Shown here: piece after piece, positions 25,217-35,093 of the stretch
Numbering within the stretch: the stretch's first letter is position 1
Layout of the letters: the number at the start of each line of letters is the position of its first letter
Assembly (NCBI GenBank): GCA_002404515.1
Contig: DHJV01000148.1
Span: forward strand, 1 to 56,469
Source of the DNA: Lachnospiraceae bacterium UBA4711
Lineage (GTDB): Bacteria > Bacillota > Clostridia > Lachnospirales > Lachnospiraceae
Reading direction: 5' to 3'
Length of the DNA stretch: 56,469 nt
The notes under the pieces: model-generated
What the model was told of the DNA's origin: nothing
The model's input: only the letters and a program-made list of their open reading frames with translations
The model's database searches: none
Made by a program: the position numbers and the translations under genes

Positions 25217-26551
25217 ATGAAGAAAGTTGTAAAATTCGGTGGTAGTTCATTAGCAAGTGCGGAACAGTTCAAGAAGGTTGGAGCAATCATTGCAGCTGAT
25301 GAGAGTCGTGTCTATGTTGTTCCTTCTGCACCTGGAAAGAGATTTCCGGAAGATACCAAGGTAACAGATATGCTTCTCCATGTGTATGAGACAGCAAAAG
25401 CAGGGGAAGATATTACAGAAGAGATTAAGGCAATCAAGGCAAGATATGATGAGATTATCACAGGTCTTGAACTGAAAGATTTCTCACTGGATAAGGATTT
25501 TGAAGAGATCACAAAGAAGCTGGTTGAAAATCCATTGGAGGATTACGCTGCATCACGGGGAGAATTTCTGAATGGTAAGGTTATGGCTGCATATCTTGGC
25601 ATTGAATTTATTGACGCCGCAGAGGTTATCTTCTTCAATTCCGAGGGAAATCTCAACAGCTATAAGACAGAGAAGGTGCTTAGCGAAAGACTGTCGAAGG
25701 CACCACGTGCAGTTGTTCCTGGATTTTACGGACTTGGCAAAGATGGAAATGTTAAAACATTTTCCCGTGGCGGTTCCGATGTGACAGGTTCGATTGTGGC
25801 GCAGGCAAGCCGGGCAGATGTCTATGAGAACTGGACAGATGTATCTGGTTTCCTTGTAGCTGACCCACGTATCGTTCCGAATCCAAAGCCAATTAAATAT
25901 ATCACTTACAGAGAGCTTCGTGAGCTTTCTTATATGGGTGCATCCGTTCTTCATGAAGATGCGATCTTCCCTGTTCGTAATTGTGGTATTCCAATCAATA
26001 TCCGAAATACAAATGCACCGGAGGATCCGGGTACATGGATTGTTGAAAGCACATGCCAGAAGCAGGATTATGTTATTACAGGTATCGCTGGTAAGAAAGA
26101 TTTCTGTACGATTTTTATTTCAAAGGCCATGATGAATTCTGAAATCGGCTTTGGAAGGAAAGTACTTCAGGCTTTTGAGGAAAATGATATTTCATTTGAG
26201 CATATGCCATCCGGTATCGATACCATGACAATCGTGGTTCATGAGGATGAGTTCATGCACAAGGAGCAGAGAGTGGTATCTGCCATTCATCGTCTTGCAG
26301 AACCGGATTCCGTTGAGATCGAATCAGGACTTGCGCTGATCGCAGTTGTTGGTCGTGGTATGAAGTCTGCAAGTGGTACAGCGGGTAAGTTATTCAGTGC
26401 ACTTGCAAAGGAAGGAATCAATATTAAGATGATCGATCAGGGATCTTCGGAGCTGAACATTATCATCGGAGTCAGAAACAAAGACTTTGAGCCGGCAATC
26501 AGGGCAATTTATGATACATTTATTGTAGATAAAGACAAGAAGAATAAATAA
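25217..26551 (+). CDS. Aspartate kinase
   Basis: The 444-residue enzyme starts MKKVVKFGGSSLA at ATG 25217. It makes beta-aspartyl phosphate, the first step to lysine, threonine, methionine and diaminopimelate. The KFGGSS nucleotide motif (6-11), the substrate loop FSRGGSDVTGSIVA (near 187) and WTDVSGFLVADPRIV (near 209) are present. Two C-terminal ACT-type domains (about 290-440; AKEGINIKMIDQGSSELNIIIGV) suit feedback control by end products. The length fits the single-chain clostridial type. A canonical terminator follows and it is transcribed alone from its own promoter. Confidence 0.95.
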   Translation: MKKVVKFGGSSLASAEQFKKVGAIIAADESRVYVVPSAPGKRFPEDTKVTDMLLHVYETAKAGEDITEEIKAIKARYDEIITGLELKDFSLDKDFEEITKKLVENPLEDYAASRGEFLNGKVMAAYLGIEFIDAAEVIFFNSEGNLNSYKTEKVLSERLSKAPRAVVPGFYGLGKDGNVKTFSRGGSDVTGSIVAQASRADVYENWTDVSGFLVADPRIVPNPKPIKYITYRELRELSYMGASVLHEDAIFPVRNCGIPINIRNTNAPEDPGTWIVESTCQKQDYVITGIAGKKDFCTIFISKAMMNSEIGFGRKVLQAFEENDISFEHMPSGIDTMTIVVHEDEFMHKEQRVVSAIHRLAEPDSVEIESGLALIAVVGRGMKSASGTAGKLFSALAKEGINIKMIDQGSSELNIIIGVRNKDFEPAIRAIYDTFIVDKDKKNK

Positions 26552-26570
26552 TTTTATAGATCTGAGTTTA

Positions 26571-26606
26571 ACGAGCAGGCTGGGAATGCCTGCTCGTTTT
26601 GTTTTA
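26571..26606 (+). terminator. Strong rho-independent terminator
   Basis: ACGAGCAGGC and GCCTGCTCGT form a perfect 10-bp stem around TGGGAAT, followed by TTTTGTTTTAT. It ends the aspartate kinase transcript. Confidence 0.9.
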
Positions 26607-26760
26607 TATACTAATTAAATTCACTGATTTGATTTTAAAATAATGCATGGACAAAATATATCAATTTAAAATTAAATTTGTTTGACATACATTTGATGAC
26701 TATGATAAAGTTTAATATAAGTAACTGGATTATGATCGTAATCAGGAGAGGGAGCAATCG

Positions 26761-28926
26761 ATGAAAAAACGGATTCGTGCATTAAAAGCAATTATATTAG
26801 TGATGATCATGGTGGTGGAACTGGTTGGTGCAGATGCATTACATGTATTTGCAGAGACGTTTCAAGTAAATCAAGATACAACGGTAACAGAGAATTCAGC
26901 AGATGGATCTACCAATGATTATTTAATGATGGGAGGAACGTTAACGATAAATAAAACCGATGAAACCGGAAATCCCATTACTGTTGGAAAAATATATGGA
27001 TCTGGTGGAGCTGTTGTGAATTATGGCATAATAACCAATATTGATAATTATTATGGCGATACAATTACAAATGCGGAGGATGCGACGATTACTTCCGTGC
27101 AGAATTCAAGTGCGGATATTACCAATAATGGATTGGTTGGAGCGCTTGCAATGGGATCAGGGGAAACTGTCACGAATGCCGGTTCTATTGGCACACTCAC
27201 AATGGGGGCATATACAACATTGAATCTAAATGGCGGGACGATTACAACGCTCAGGGCAGGAGAAGTTACTGATAATGACGACTCTTTAAATAAGATAGTG
27301 GTGGGAGGAAATGCGATCATTCATTCCATGACGGGAGCCTTTAACATCAGTGGTTACGGCATGATGCAGGTAACTGGCTCATTGAATCTGACAGGAGATT
27401 ATTCAGAGCCGGCCTGTACGATATCGGTATCTGACGAAACAAAAATTACGATTCCTTCTGGTTCAAAGGTAAAAGTAACTTATGGGAACGATACCTATGT
27501 GTTAACGAAGGGAACAAACCAGACATTGCGGGATATTGAGGGCCATATCATTACGTTAAATATGCTGGATGAGGCGGAAAAAACATTGGAAGAGGTGTCT
27601 GTCTTGCCTGCAGGGAAAAAGTATCTGAATGGGGAACAGGCAGTCGCAACGTATAGAGCAAAGGAAGGATATTATTTCCCTCAAAATTACAGTATTTCAA
27701 AATCACAGAATGCAGGCAGTGCAAATGTAAAACGGTTAGATGCAAAAAACATCGAAGTAACAGTTACAGCTACCGGAGATGAAAACCTTGCATTTGTCAT
27801 TCCGGCAGCAAATGCACAGAAATTACAGAATGCACCGACAGGGCTTGTGGGCGGTATTGGAAAAGTATCCGGAGTCACAACAGATATGGAATATGCAAAA
27901 GAGGAAGATGCTGTAGATTGGACATCAATAAAAGAATTGACGGATGATACAATTACAATGGAGTCAGGCACATGGTATTTCCGTTACAGGGGAACCGATG
28001 ATAAAAAAGCAAGTGTAGCAGTTCCGGTGACTGTGAAAAAAGAAGGGATTGCAAACATTGAATTAGAAGATGTGTATTATGGAAGAGTTCCAAGTCCAAA
28101 AGTTACAACCACGACAAATGTTGGAACGAAGGCCTTGATACAATATAAAAAAGCTTCTGCAGACGATAGGGAATATAGCTCGATTGTTCCAATGGCAATT
28201 GGAGATTATATAGTTCGTGTAACTTATGGGGCTGTTGGTGAGTATGGAGAGACAGTTACAGAAAAGAAATTTTCAATTAAATTTCTGAATGCACCAGATA
28301 CAGCATATACACTGCAGGGCAAGGTGGGTAAGCATGGATATTATGTATCGGATGTGATTGTGAAACCAGTGAGCGGTTATACAATATCTACAGAATTAGA
28401 TGGTACATATGTAAAATCCTTGTATATTCGGAAATCTCAAGCAGAGACGAAAATTTATCTGAAAAATGAAGCTGGTGCGAAAACCGGTGCAATTCGTTTA
28501 GCCGCAATTAGGATAAAACAGGAAAAACCAAAGATGAACCTGGAAAATGGAAAAACGTATTATGGAGATTCGCAGAAGCTTGTGATTCAGGATGAATACC
28601 TCAAGCAGGTATATGTAAATGGCATATTGCAGAGGCTGAATGGATCAGAGCTTGTGATGGAGCTTGGTTCTGACAATGGTAAGAAACAATATAAGATTAT
28701 GGCAGTTGATATTGCAGGAAATATAAAGACAATTGTTGTAACTGTTGCTGCGGGCTGGATGAAAACAGGAATTGTTCCAGGAGGAGTTCTGGTAAATCTG
28801 GAAACAGGAACGGGATATAAACTTGGCTCTGGAAATTGGAACGTGAAAGGGGATACAACTTCGTATAGTGGAGATGCCATGTTTTATGTGAAAAAAGATG
28901 GTTTCTATACATTTCAAAGACGCTAA
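26761..28926 (+). CDS. Secreted repeat protein of unknown function
   Basis: The 721-residue protein has a clear signal peptide (MKKRIRALKAIILVMIMVVELV, cleavage near VFAE at 31-34). Residues 60-210 are Asn/Thr/Gly-rich beta-strand repeats (NSADITNNGLVGAL, VTNAGSIGTLTMGAYTTL) as in right-handed beta-helix surface proteins. Later segments (about 400-721) look like stacked beta-sandwich or Big-type units with conserved DVYYG and TYYGDSQKL stretches. There is no LPXTG motif, S-layer motif or C-terminal membrane segment, so it may be released or held non-covalently. An AGGAGAGGG site precedes the ATG, and a weak promoter (TTGACA at 26682) lies 70 bases upstream. Its ligand is unknown. Confidence 0.75.
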   Translation: MKKRIRALKAIILVMIMVVELVGADALHVFAETFQVNQDTTVTENSADGSTNDYLMMGGTLTINKTDETGNPITVGKIYGSGGAVVNYGIITNIDNYYGDTITNAEDATITSVQNSSADITNNGLVGALAMGSGETVTNAGSIGTLTMGAYTTLNLNGGTITTLRAGEVTDNDDSLNKIVVGGNAIIHSMTGAFNISGYGMMQVTGSLNLTGDYSEPACTISVSDETKITIPSGSKVKVTYGNDTYVLTKGTNQTLRDIEGHIITLNMLDEAEKTLEEVSVLPAGKKYLNGEQAVATYRAKEGYYFPQNYSISKSQNAGSANVKRLDAKNIEVTVTATGDENLAFVIPAANAQKLQNAPTGLVGGIGKVSGVTTDMEYAKEEDAVDWTSIKELTDDTITMESGTWYFRYRGTDDKKASVAVPVTVKKEGIANIELEDVYYGRVPSPKVTTTTNVGTKALIQYKKASADDREYSSIVPMAIGDYIVRVTYGAVGEYGETVTEKKFSIKFLNAPDTAYTLQGKVGKHGYYVSDVIVKPVSGYTISTELDGTYVKSLYIRKSQAETKIYLKNEAGAKTGAIRLAAIRIKQEKPKMNLENGKTYYGDSQKLVIQDEYLKQVYVNGILQRLNGSELVMELGSDNGKKQYKIMAVDIAGNIKTIVVTVAAGWMKTGIVPGGVLVNLETGTGYKLGSGNWNVKGDTTSYSGDAMFYVKKDGFYTFQRR

Positions 28927-28934
28927 ATAGATAA

Positions 28935-29645
28935 TTAGTGTAAAGGTTTTTCAGTTATTATAAAGATAAGGTGTCGAACGCCATCGGAGAATGTCCGAAG
29001 GTGGGAGGCATCTTTCCTTTTGTCACAACGGAAATCAATTGGGAGTTCTTTGATCTTAAAATCGGACACAGCATAACTGGCGATCATTTCGGACGCAAAT
29101 TCCATGCCTGTGCATTGCAGGTTCAGGCTGCGGACAGAGGCAGCGGAGAAACCACGCAGACCACAGTGGAAGTCATAGATGGATGTATGGAAACGTTTCC
29201 GCCCCAGAAAAGAAAGAAATGGAATACCAATATATTGGTGTAAAAATGGCATTGCATGATCTTCCATGCGACCAGCAAAGCGGTTGCCAATGACGAAATC
29301 ATATCCGGAAAGAAGGGCATCTACAAAAGGCTGCAGTTTGGAAAAATCATAACTGTAGTCACAGTCTCCCATGATGATATACCGGCCATTCGCTGCATGA
29401 ATTCCGCCCAGCAAAACGCTCCCATATCCTTGGTTTGAAACAGAAATGACGCGGGCACCGAGTTGCCTGGCAATGAGGGGAGAGCCGTCCGTGCTTCCGT
29501 TATCTGCAACTAGAATTTCAGCAGATAAATCCGAATCAGAAAGGAACTTTTGAATTTCCTGAATACACAGAGGAAGTGTCTGACGTTCATTTAGGCAGGG
29601 TAATAAAATTGTGAATTCCGGGATGGAATTTGAAATATTAGTCAT
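28935..29645 (-). CDS. Glycosyltransferase family 2, dolichol-phosphate-mannose-synthase-like
   Basis: The 236-residue protein is a GT-A fold family 2 transferase (about 10-200): FTILLPCLNERQTLPLCI, ILVADNGSTDGS for the nucleotide sugar, and GDCDYSYD for the metal-binding DxD. The segment GLRGFSAASVRSLNL, then GMEFASEMI, is typical of the DPM1/DPG-synthase-like subgroup. Unlike full-length forms it has no C-terminal membrane segments. It likely transfers a sugar to a lipid phosphate or protein at the inner membrane face. It converges on the secreted protein gene and diverges from the FecR operon. An internal TTGGAG site lies just upstream of its ATG. Confidence 0.85.
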   Translation of the reverse strand: MTNISNSIPEFTILLPCLNERQTLPLCIQEIQKFLSDSDLSAEILVADNGSTDGSPLIARQLGARVISVSNQGYGSVLLGGIHAANGRYIIMGDCDYSYDFSKLQPFVDALLSGYDFVIGNRFAGRMEDHAMPFLHQYIGIPFLSFLGRKRFHTSIYDFHCGLRGFSAASVRSLNLQCTGMEFASEMIASYAVSDFKIKELPIDFRCDKRKDASHLRTFSDGVRHLIFIITEKPLH

Positions 29646-29784
29646 AAATTCTCCAAAGTGTGATTATTATTTTATATCAAAGCTACCATATAGGACAAAA
29701 AATGTCAAATAACAAAATAAAAATCATTTAATTGAGCTTTAATAAAATATTATAATTAAAAATGCAATTTAAAATGAGTTATAA

Positions 29785-29813
29785 TTGACATATAATTGAT
29801 GTTTTGCTAAAAT
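29785..29813 (+). promoter_or_regulatory. Promoter of the FecR-cyclase operon
   Basis: TTGACA (29785-29790), a 17-base spacer and TAAAAT (29808-29813) sit about 60 bases before the first gene. It is the only good promoter seen ahead of the eight genes running to 37826. The rest of 29646-29873 is AT-rich with no gene. Confidence 0.65.
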
Positions 29814-29873
29814 TTCATCAGTCAAATTTGTTTATTTTTGTGAATTTATTTGTAGTTAAAACAGGAGAGGATT

Positions 29874-30797
29874 ATGGAGAAAAAAAAACGCAGATTCTTG
29901 GTTCTGATTGCCATATCAATTGTAGTAATTGCAACGGCCATTACGATCATATTGCTTGTTATGAAGAAGAAAGATTCTTATCGAGTGATTAAGATTTATG
30001 AAGTCGAGGGAACTGCATATGTACAGCGGAATGGCATTAGTGATATTGCACCGTATGCAAATATGTTGTTGGAATCAGGCGATACCGTGCGTGTGGAGCA
30101 GGGATCCATGACATTAAAACTGGATGAGGATAAGTTCGTATATGTGGAAGCTGATACAGAGTTTTCACTTATTGCAGAGGGAACAAGTGAAAACAGCAAG
30201 ACAAAAATTTCACTTACAAAAGGAGCAATTACGAATGAAATTCAGGATAAACTGAGCACCGAGTCTTCTTATGAGGTAAATACGCCGAATGCGACGATGG
30301 CTGTTCGTGGCACAGTATTCCGTGTAGAAATCACATATGATGAAGATGGAGTCTGCTATACGAAGGTCAGTACACTGGAAGGGAAGGTTGCCACCAGACT
30401 TATCTATGCGGATGGTTCAATCCGTGATAAAGAAGTAATGGTAGAACACGGCTATGAAGTGATCATTTATCAGGATGATAAGAATACTGATTATGTGGGA
30501 GATGCGGAGCCAATCGATTTCTCCAAGCTTCCGGCGTCAATCTGTGAGAAGTTTGAGGCTTTGATCGAGGAATTAAAAGAAGAAATGGGGCTGGAAGATG
30601 AAGCAACAACAGAGGATGATACGAAACAAGGCGAATACACGGTGACATTTCTATATAATGGTTCCACGTTTGGAACGCAGACAGTAAAGGCGGGAGAGTG
30701 TGCGAAGGAACCAACACTGATGCCGGAGGCAAGTGGAAGCTGGGATTATGATTTCTCTAAACCAGTAGAAGAAAATCTGATAATCAGGTGGAAATAA
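29874..30797 (+). CDS. Membrane-anchored FecR-domain protein
   Basis: The 307-residue protein has a basic N-terminus (MEKKKRR), one membrane segment (about 8-30) and an extracellular FecR-type domain (about 45-200). The latter includes VQRNGISDIAPYANMLLESGDTVR, SYEVNTPNATMAVRGTVF and KVSTLEGKV. The end (about 255-307; YTVTFLYNGSTFGTQTVKAGE) is an InlB/Flg_new-type beta repeat. FecR domains sense outer signals in iron-transport systems but also occur beside CHASE2 cyclases. Here it heads the operon, so it is a plausible outer sensor or ligand for the CHASE2 cyclase two genes later. The ATG follows GGAGAGG. Confidence 0.82.
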   Translation: MEKKKRRFLVLIAISIVVIATAITIILLVMKKKDSYRVIKIYEVEGTAYVQRNGISDIAPYANMLLESGDTVRVEQGSMTLKLDEDKFVYVEADTEFSLIAEGTSENSKTKISLTKGAITNEIQDKLSTESSYEVNTPNATMAVRGTVFRVEITYDEDGVCYTKVSTLEGKVATRLIYADGSIRDKEVMVEHGYEVIIYQDDKNTDYVGDAEPIDFSKLPASICEKFEALIEELKEEMGLEDEATTEDDTKQGEYTVTFLYNGSTFGTQTVKAGECAKEPTLMPEASGSWDYDFSKPVEENLIIRWK

Positions 30798-30852
30798 CTG
30801 ACACACAGAAAGAGAAAATATATAGCAGTACGCACTATGTATGGGGGTTTAC

Positions 30853-32031
30853 ATGGAGATTGAACGATTAAAAAAGGTAACAACAATCCAGGAATTTTTT
30901 CAGATTACAAATAGGGACGCAATCAGTGATGGAACAAAAGCGTTTCTTGAAGCCATGAAAGAGGTAAAAATTCCTTCCGGACAGGATATTGTGACGTATG
31001 GACAGGAAAGTGAAGATGGAATGTATATCATTTTAGAAGGAACTGCGGATGTATATAGTGCATCTGATTCACTGATTAATACGCTGTCTGTCGGAGATTT
31101 TATCGGGGAGTTAGGATTGATCAATGACGATATGCGTGCTGCAACTGTTCGGGCACGTGGAGATGTGGTTTGTGCTAATATTTCGAAGAAATTATTTGAC
31201 GAGATTGCTTCAGCCAACCGGAAGGTATATGGCACATTTATGAACATGCTGTATACGAAAACCACGAAACTGGTTTCTGAACGTGAGCGTATCAGATCAG
31301 AGCTTGCAATTGCAACACAGATTCAGACCGGCTGCCTGGAAAACGACTTTACAGAGTTTAACCAGCTTCCGGATGTCAAACTGACCGCCAGGATGCGCCC
31401 GGCGAAAGAGGTAGGCGGGGATTTCTACGATATGTTTATGATTGATGAGACGCATGTATGTTTTCTCATTGCAGATGTATCTGGAAAAGGTGTACCAGCG
31501 GCCATGTTTATGAGTATGGCAAAGACCCATATCAAAAACTATGCGACACTTGGACTTCCGTTAGCTGAGGTTGCATCCCGGGCAAATAATCAGCTTTGTT
31601 ATAAGAATGAAGCGATGATGTTTGTAACGGCATTTATTTGTGCCCTTGATCTTGAAACAAACAGGGTGACTTTTATCAATGCAGGACACAATCTGCCATT
31701 TGTACAGCACGTGGGCGGAAAATTTGAAATGATAAAAGCAAAGGCAAATATGGTGCTTGGAATGATGGAGGATGTACCTTACCGGGAACAGTATCTGGAT
31801 TTGGAGAAGGGGGACAGCATTTATTTGTATACGGATGGCGTGACAGAGGCATTAAATCCGAAACAGGAGCTGTTAGGGGATGCATATCTTGAGGATATGC
31901 TTAACCGGCATAAAGATAAAGTAGCGGACGTAGATGCGTTTGTTGATGCAATGTACGACGAGGTGGATGCGTTTGCAGACGGTGAGATGCAGGCAGATGA
32001 CATTACAATGGTGTATTTGAGCAGGAAGTAG
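30853..32031 (+). CDS. Cyclic-nucleotide-binding PP2C (SpoIIE/RsbU-type) phosphatase
   Basis: The 392-residue protein has an N-terminal cNMP-binding domain (about 20-130). It includes EDGMYIILEGTADVY and LSVGDFIGELGLINDDMRAATVRA, the GELALL-type phosphate loop with a conserved Arg. A short coiled linker leads to a PP2C/SpoIIE phosphatase (about 175-390). The metal-site Asp residues are in KEVGGDFYDMF, LIADVSGKGVPAAMFM, YTDGVTEA and MQADDITMV. It likely dephosphorylates the STAS protein encoded downstream when cAMP or cGMP binds. The ATG at 30853 is preferred, 5 bases after GGGGG; the ATG at 30841 is poor. The cyclase gene follows by 21 bases. Confidence 0.88.
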   Translation: MEIERLKKVTTIQEFFQITNRDAISDGTKAFLEAMKEVKIPSGQDIVTYGQESEDGMYIILEGTADVYSASDSLINTLSVGDFIGELGLINDDMRAATVRARGDVVCANISKKLFDEIASANRKVYGTFMNMLYTKTTKLVSERERIRSELAIATQIQTGCLENDFTEFNQLPDVKLTARMRPAKEVGGDFYDMFMIDETHVCFLIADVSGKGVPAAMFMSMAKTHIKNYATLGLPLAEVASRANNQLCYKNEAMMFVTAFICALDLETNRVTFINAGHNLPFVQHVGGKFEMIKAKANMVLGMMEDVPYREQYLDLEKGDSIYLYTDGVTEALNPKQELLGDAYLEDMLNRHKDKVADVDAFVDAMYDEVDAFADGEMQADDITMVYLSRK

Positions 32032-32052
32032 TACAAAACATAAGAGGGGATT

Positions 32053-33849
32053 ATGAAAAAAATTATTCGGGATTTATTAGAATCAATCATAGTATGGCTG
32101 TTTGTTTTTCTGATGATAGTCAGCAATCTTTTGTCGCCGCTCGATTATATCTTAAAGGATGCACTTTACCAGCAGCCACGAGGCGTGTTAAGCGACATCA
32201 AAATTATAGGCATTGATGAACGGACATTGGAAGAATTAGGCCCGATTGGTACATGGTCGAGACAATATTATGCAGATTTATTAAATGTGCTTAACACAGA
32301 CGAGGGCTCAAAACCTGCAGTTATAGGATTCGATGTTATTTTCTCAGGAAATGTAGATGAAGAGGGTGACAAGGCGTTTGCAGAAGCTGCAAAAGAAAGT
32401 GGAAATGTTGTCTGTGCGTCACAGCTTATCTATAAGGAGAAAGCGGAGATTCGTGCAGATGGAGTAAAGACGTATCCGATTGATACGGTGATTTATCCAT
32501 ATGAAGCACTTCGGAAGGAAGTGACGAGTGCATATACCAATGTGGCGCAGGATTCTGACAGCACGGTGCGTCGTGTGCTTATGAAGGAAAACTATGATGG
32601 ACAGGAACAGACGATGTTTCCACAGGCAATTTATGAGCTATATTGTCAAAAAAATGGACAGCAACCCAATACGATTGCTTCTGATAAGACAGGAAGAACG
32701 TTGATTAACTATTCCGGCAAACCGGGAGATTATGAGTGTATTTCTTTTGTAGATGTATTGAATGGGAAGATTGATAGTCGGACATTCAAAGATAGTATTG
32801 TGCTGGTTGGTGCATATGCATCCGGTATGCAGGATAATTTCAATGTGCCAAATGGCGGCGATCGCCAGATGTTTGGAGTCGAAATTCACGCAAATATTTT
32901 ACAGGCATTCATCCAGAATCGTTTTTCTGTAAATGGAAATCCATATCTGTTTGGACTGTTGCAGGGATTTGTCTGTGCGGTCTTACACTTCCTGTTTAAG
33001 CGGACAAAAATCTGGGCATCTACGATATTACTTGTTGCAGGTGTTGGGGTAGAATTGCTTGCAGGCGTCATACTAAACAACAAAGGAATCACAATCAGTC
33101 TGATCTATGCACCACTTGTGATGATTATTTCATATATATATTGCCTGGCGATTGGATATATTCTGGAGAAGCTGAAACAGAAAAAGGTGCTCAAGGCTTT
33201 CAAGAAATATGTAGCACCGGAGATTGTAGACGAGATTGAAAAAAAAGGAGACTTTCATATCAGCCTTGGCGGTGAGAATCGGGATATTGCTGTTTTGTTT
33301 GTAGATATCCGGGGATTTACGACGATGTCAGAGGTTTTAGAACCAGAGCAGGTCGTTGAGATTTTGAACAGCTATCTGGCACTTACAACGAAATCCATAT
33401 TTAAGAATAAGGGAACTCTGGATAAATTTGTCGGAGATGCCACAATGGCGGTGTTTAATTCTCCGTTTGATTTGGATGATTATGAGTTCCGGGCTGTTTG
33501 TGCTGCATGGGATATCGTGCAGGGCGGAATTGCATTGGAGGGAGAACTGATGGAACGGTTCGGCAGAAGTGTTGGATTTGGAGTTGGTGTAAACTGCGGA
33601 CCAGCGGTTGTCGGAAATATTGGCTGCGATTTCCGAATGGACTTTACGGCAATTGGTGATACCGTGAATACAGCAGCCCGTCTGGAAGCAAATGCGAAGA
33701 AGGGACAGGTTTTAATCAGTGATGTTTTGTATGAACGGGTAAAGGATCGTGTGGAGGTAGAGGAAGTCGGAGCGATTCCTTTGAAAGGGAAATCCAATGA
33801 AGTATTTGTATATGCGGTAACAGGAATAAAGGGGGAACGTGCAAAATGA
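32053..33849 (+). CDS. CHASE2-domain class III adenylate/guanylate cyclase
   Basis: The 598-residue protein has a membrane segment (about 10-32), an extracellular CHASE2 domain (about 40-290; LSDIKIIGIDERTLEELG, WSRQYYADLL, VIGFDVIFS) and three more hydrophobic segments (about 298-375). The class III cyclase domain lies at about 405-598. Metal-site Asp residues are in VLFVDIRGFTTM (near 416). KFVGDATMAVF has the Lys and Asp for base and metal contact. AIGDTVNTAARLE supplies the transition-state Asn and Arg. The catalytic set looks complete; the product could be cAMP or cGMP. It lies beside a cNMP-binding phosphatase gene, so its product is probably read by that protein. Confidence 0.92.
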   Translation: MKKIIRDLLESIIVWLFVFLMIVSNLLSPLDYILKDALYQQPRGVLSDIKIIGIDERTLEELGPIGTWSRQYYADLLNVLNTDEGSKPAVIGFDVIFSGNVDEEGDKAFAEAAKESGNVVCASQLIYKEKAEIRADGVKTYPIDTVIYPYEALRKEVTSAYTNVAQDSDSTVRRVLMKENYDGQEQTMFPQAIYELYCQKNGQQPNTIASDKTGRTLINYSGKPGDYECISFVDVLNGKIDSRTFKDSIVLVGAYASGMQDNFNVPNGGDRQMFGVEIHANILQAFIQNRFSVNGNPYLFGLLQGFVCAVLHFLFKRTKIWASTILLVAGVGVELLAGVILNNKGITISLIYAPLVMIISYIYCLAIGYILEKLKQKKVLKAFKKYVAPEIVDEIEKKGDFHISLGGENRDIAVLFVDIRGFTTMSEVLEPEQVVEILNSYLALTTKSIFKNKGTLDKFVGDATMAVFNSPFDLDDYEFRAVCAAWDIVQGGIALEGELMERFGRSVGFGVGVNCGPAVVGNIGCDFRMDFTAIGDTVNTAARLEANAKKGQVLISDVLYERVKDRVEVEEVGAIPLKGKSNEVFVYAVTGIKGERAK

Positions 33850-34625
33850 AATGTAAAAAAATTATGGTCATTCCACAACGGGATGCGCTTCCTTCTTATA
33901 TTAAACTGGCGAATCAATTTGATCTTGGATTTGAGTACAATGATTTCTTTAATCCAATAATCTTAGATGATGAGAAGCAATTGGAAGTGGTAATTGCAGG
34001 ATACCAGCAGCAAGATAAACTGCCGGAATATTGCACTATGCATGGGGCATTTTTAGATATAACAGTATTTTCAGATGATCCTTTAATCGCAAAAGCGTCG
34101 GATTATCGTGTGGAACAGAGTCTGATACTTGCTGAACGTCTAGGCGCAAGGGGCGTTGTATTTCATACAAATTATATCCCGAATTTTAAAACAGATTTTT
34201 ATCGGGACGGCTTTGTAGAGAAGAATGCAGCATACTGGAGCGACAAGTTGACAAAACATAGAAATCTTCAGATTTACATAGAGAATATGTTTGACGACAC
34301 GCCGGAATTGCTTGCACGACTTGCAGAGGCACTTAAGGAATATGATAATTTTGGAGTCTGCTTTGATTATGCGCATGCGCATGTCTTTGGAAATCCAGAT
34401 GAGATTGAACAGTGGGTGAAGCTGCTTGCACCATACGTGAAGCATATACATATCAATGACAATGATTTTGCGCATGATCAGCACTTTGCAGTTGGTGATG
34501 GAAATATTGACTGGCAGAGATTTAAGGTTTTTTATCAAACCTATTTTTCGGAGGCAACTGTGTTAATTGAGGTAAATGGGATGGATAAAATCGAAAGATC
34601 CCTGGAATACATGGAACACTTGTGA
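33846..34625 (+). CDS. TIM-barrel sugar-phosphate isomerase/epimerase-like protein
   Basis: The 259-residue protein has the xylose-isomerase-like TIM barrel (AP_endonuc_2 type). Metal ligands are visible: MHGAF, VVFHTN, YIENMFDD, FDYAHAHVFG, HIHINDND and LIEVNG. It overlaps the cyclase gene by 4 bases (ATGA), so it belongs to the same operon. Its substrate is not known. It may alter a sugar or nucleotide metabolite tied to the signal, or may have been co-opted as a binding protein. The metal residues look intact, so an enzyme is more likely. Confidence 0.78.
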   Translation: MKCKKIMVIPQRDALPSYIKLANQFDLGFEYNDFFNPIILDDEKQLEVVIAGYQQQDKLPEYCTMHGAFLDITVFSDDPLIAKASDYRVEQSLILAERLGARGVVFHTNYIPNFKTDFYRDGFVEKNAAYWSDKLTKHRNLQIYIENMFDDTPELLARLAEALKEYDNFGVCFDYAHAHVFGNPDEIEQWVKLLAPYVKHIHINDNDFAHDQHFAVGDGNIDWQRFKVFYQTYFSEATVLIEVNGMDKIERSLEYMEHL

Positions 34626-34641
34626 TAGAGGGGTGTGGCGA

Positions 34642-35070
34642 TTGGAAAACAATAAGACAATTACAGTGGAAGCGTCAATGGAATATCTGGATAAAGTAAC
34701 GACCGGGATAGAAGCGTTTTTAGAAGTGTGTGACTGTCCAAAGAAGATTGCAAAGAAGATATTGCTATGTGTGGAGGAATTGTATACGAATGTTGTAAAT
34801 TATGCATATGATTCACCGGGCGGTAGTTGTACGATCGAGTTGAAAAGTCTGTCAGAGGAGACAGAACGTGGGGTCATAATCTGTATGCGGGATCGGGGCG
34901 TGTCGTTTGATCCATTTACAAAGGATGATCCAGACATTACGTTATCAGCAGAAGAAAGGGAAATCGGCGGACTGGGTATTTATATGGTGAAAAACATCAT
35001 GGATACGGTGTCCTATGAATATAAGCAACAAGAAAATATAGTTACAATGACAAAAAAATGGCAGATTTAA
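34642..35070 (+). CDS. RsbW/SpoIIAB-like anti-sigma factor kinase
   Basis: The 142-residue protein is a GHKL ATPase of the HATPase_c_2 type. It has N-box CVEELYTNVVNYAY, G1 box RDRGVSFDPF and G2 box GGLGIYMVKNIMD. The best start is the TTG at 34642, after AGAGGGG and 16 bases past the TIM-barrel stop; GTG at 34633 is possible. A longer frame back to 34576 overlaps the previous gene. In partner switching this kinase phosphorylates the STAS protein and binds a target, often a sigma factor. No sigma gene is adjacent, so the target may be another protein. Confidence 0.85.
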   Translation: MENNKTITVEASMEYLDKVTTGIEAFLEVCDCPKKIAKKILLCVEELYTNVVNYAYDSPGGSCTIELKSLSEETERGVIICMRDRGVSFDPFTKDDPDITLSAEEREIGGLGIYMVKNIMDTVSYEYKQQENIVTMTKKWQI

Positions 35071-35093
35071 ACTGTCGGAAATGGGAGGTTATT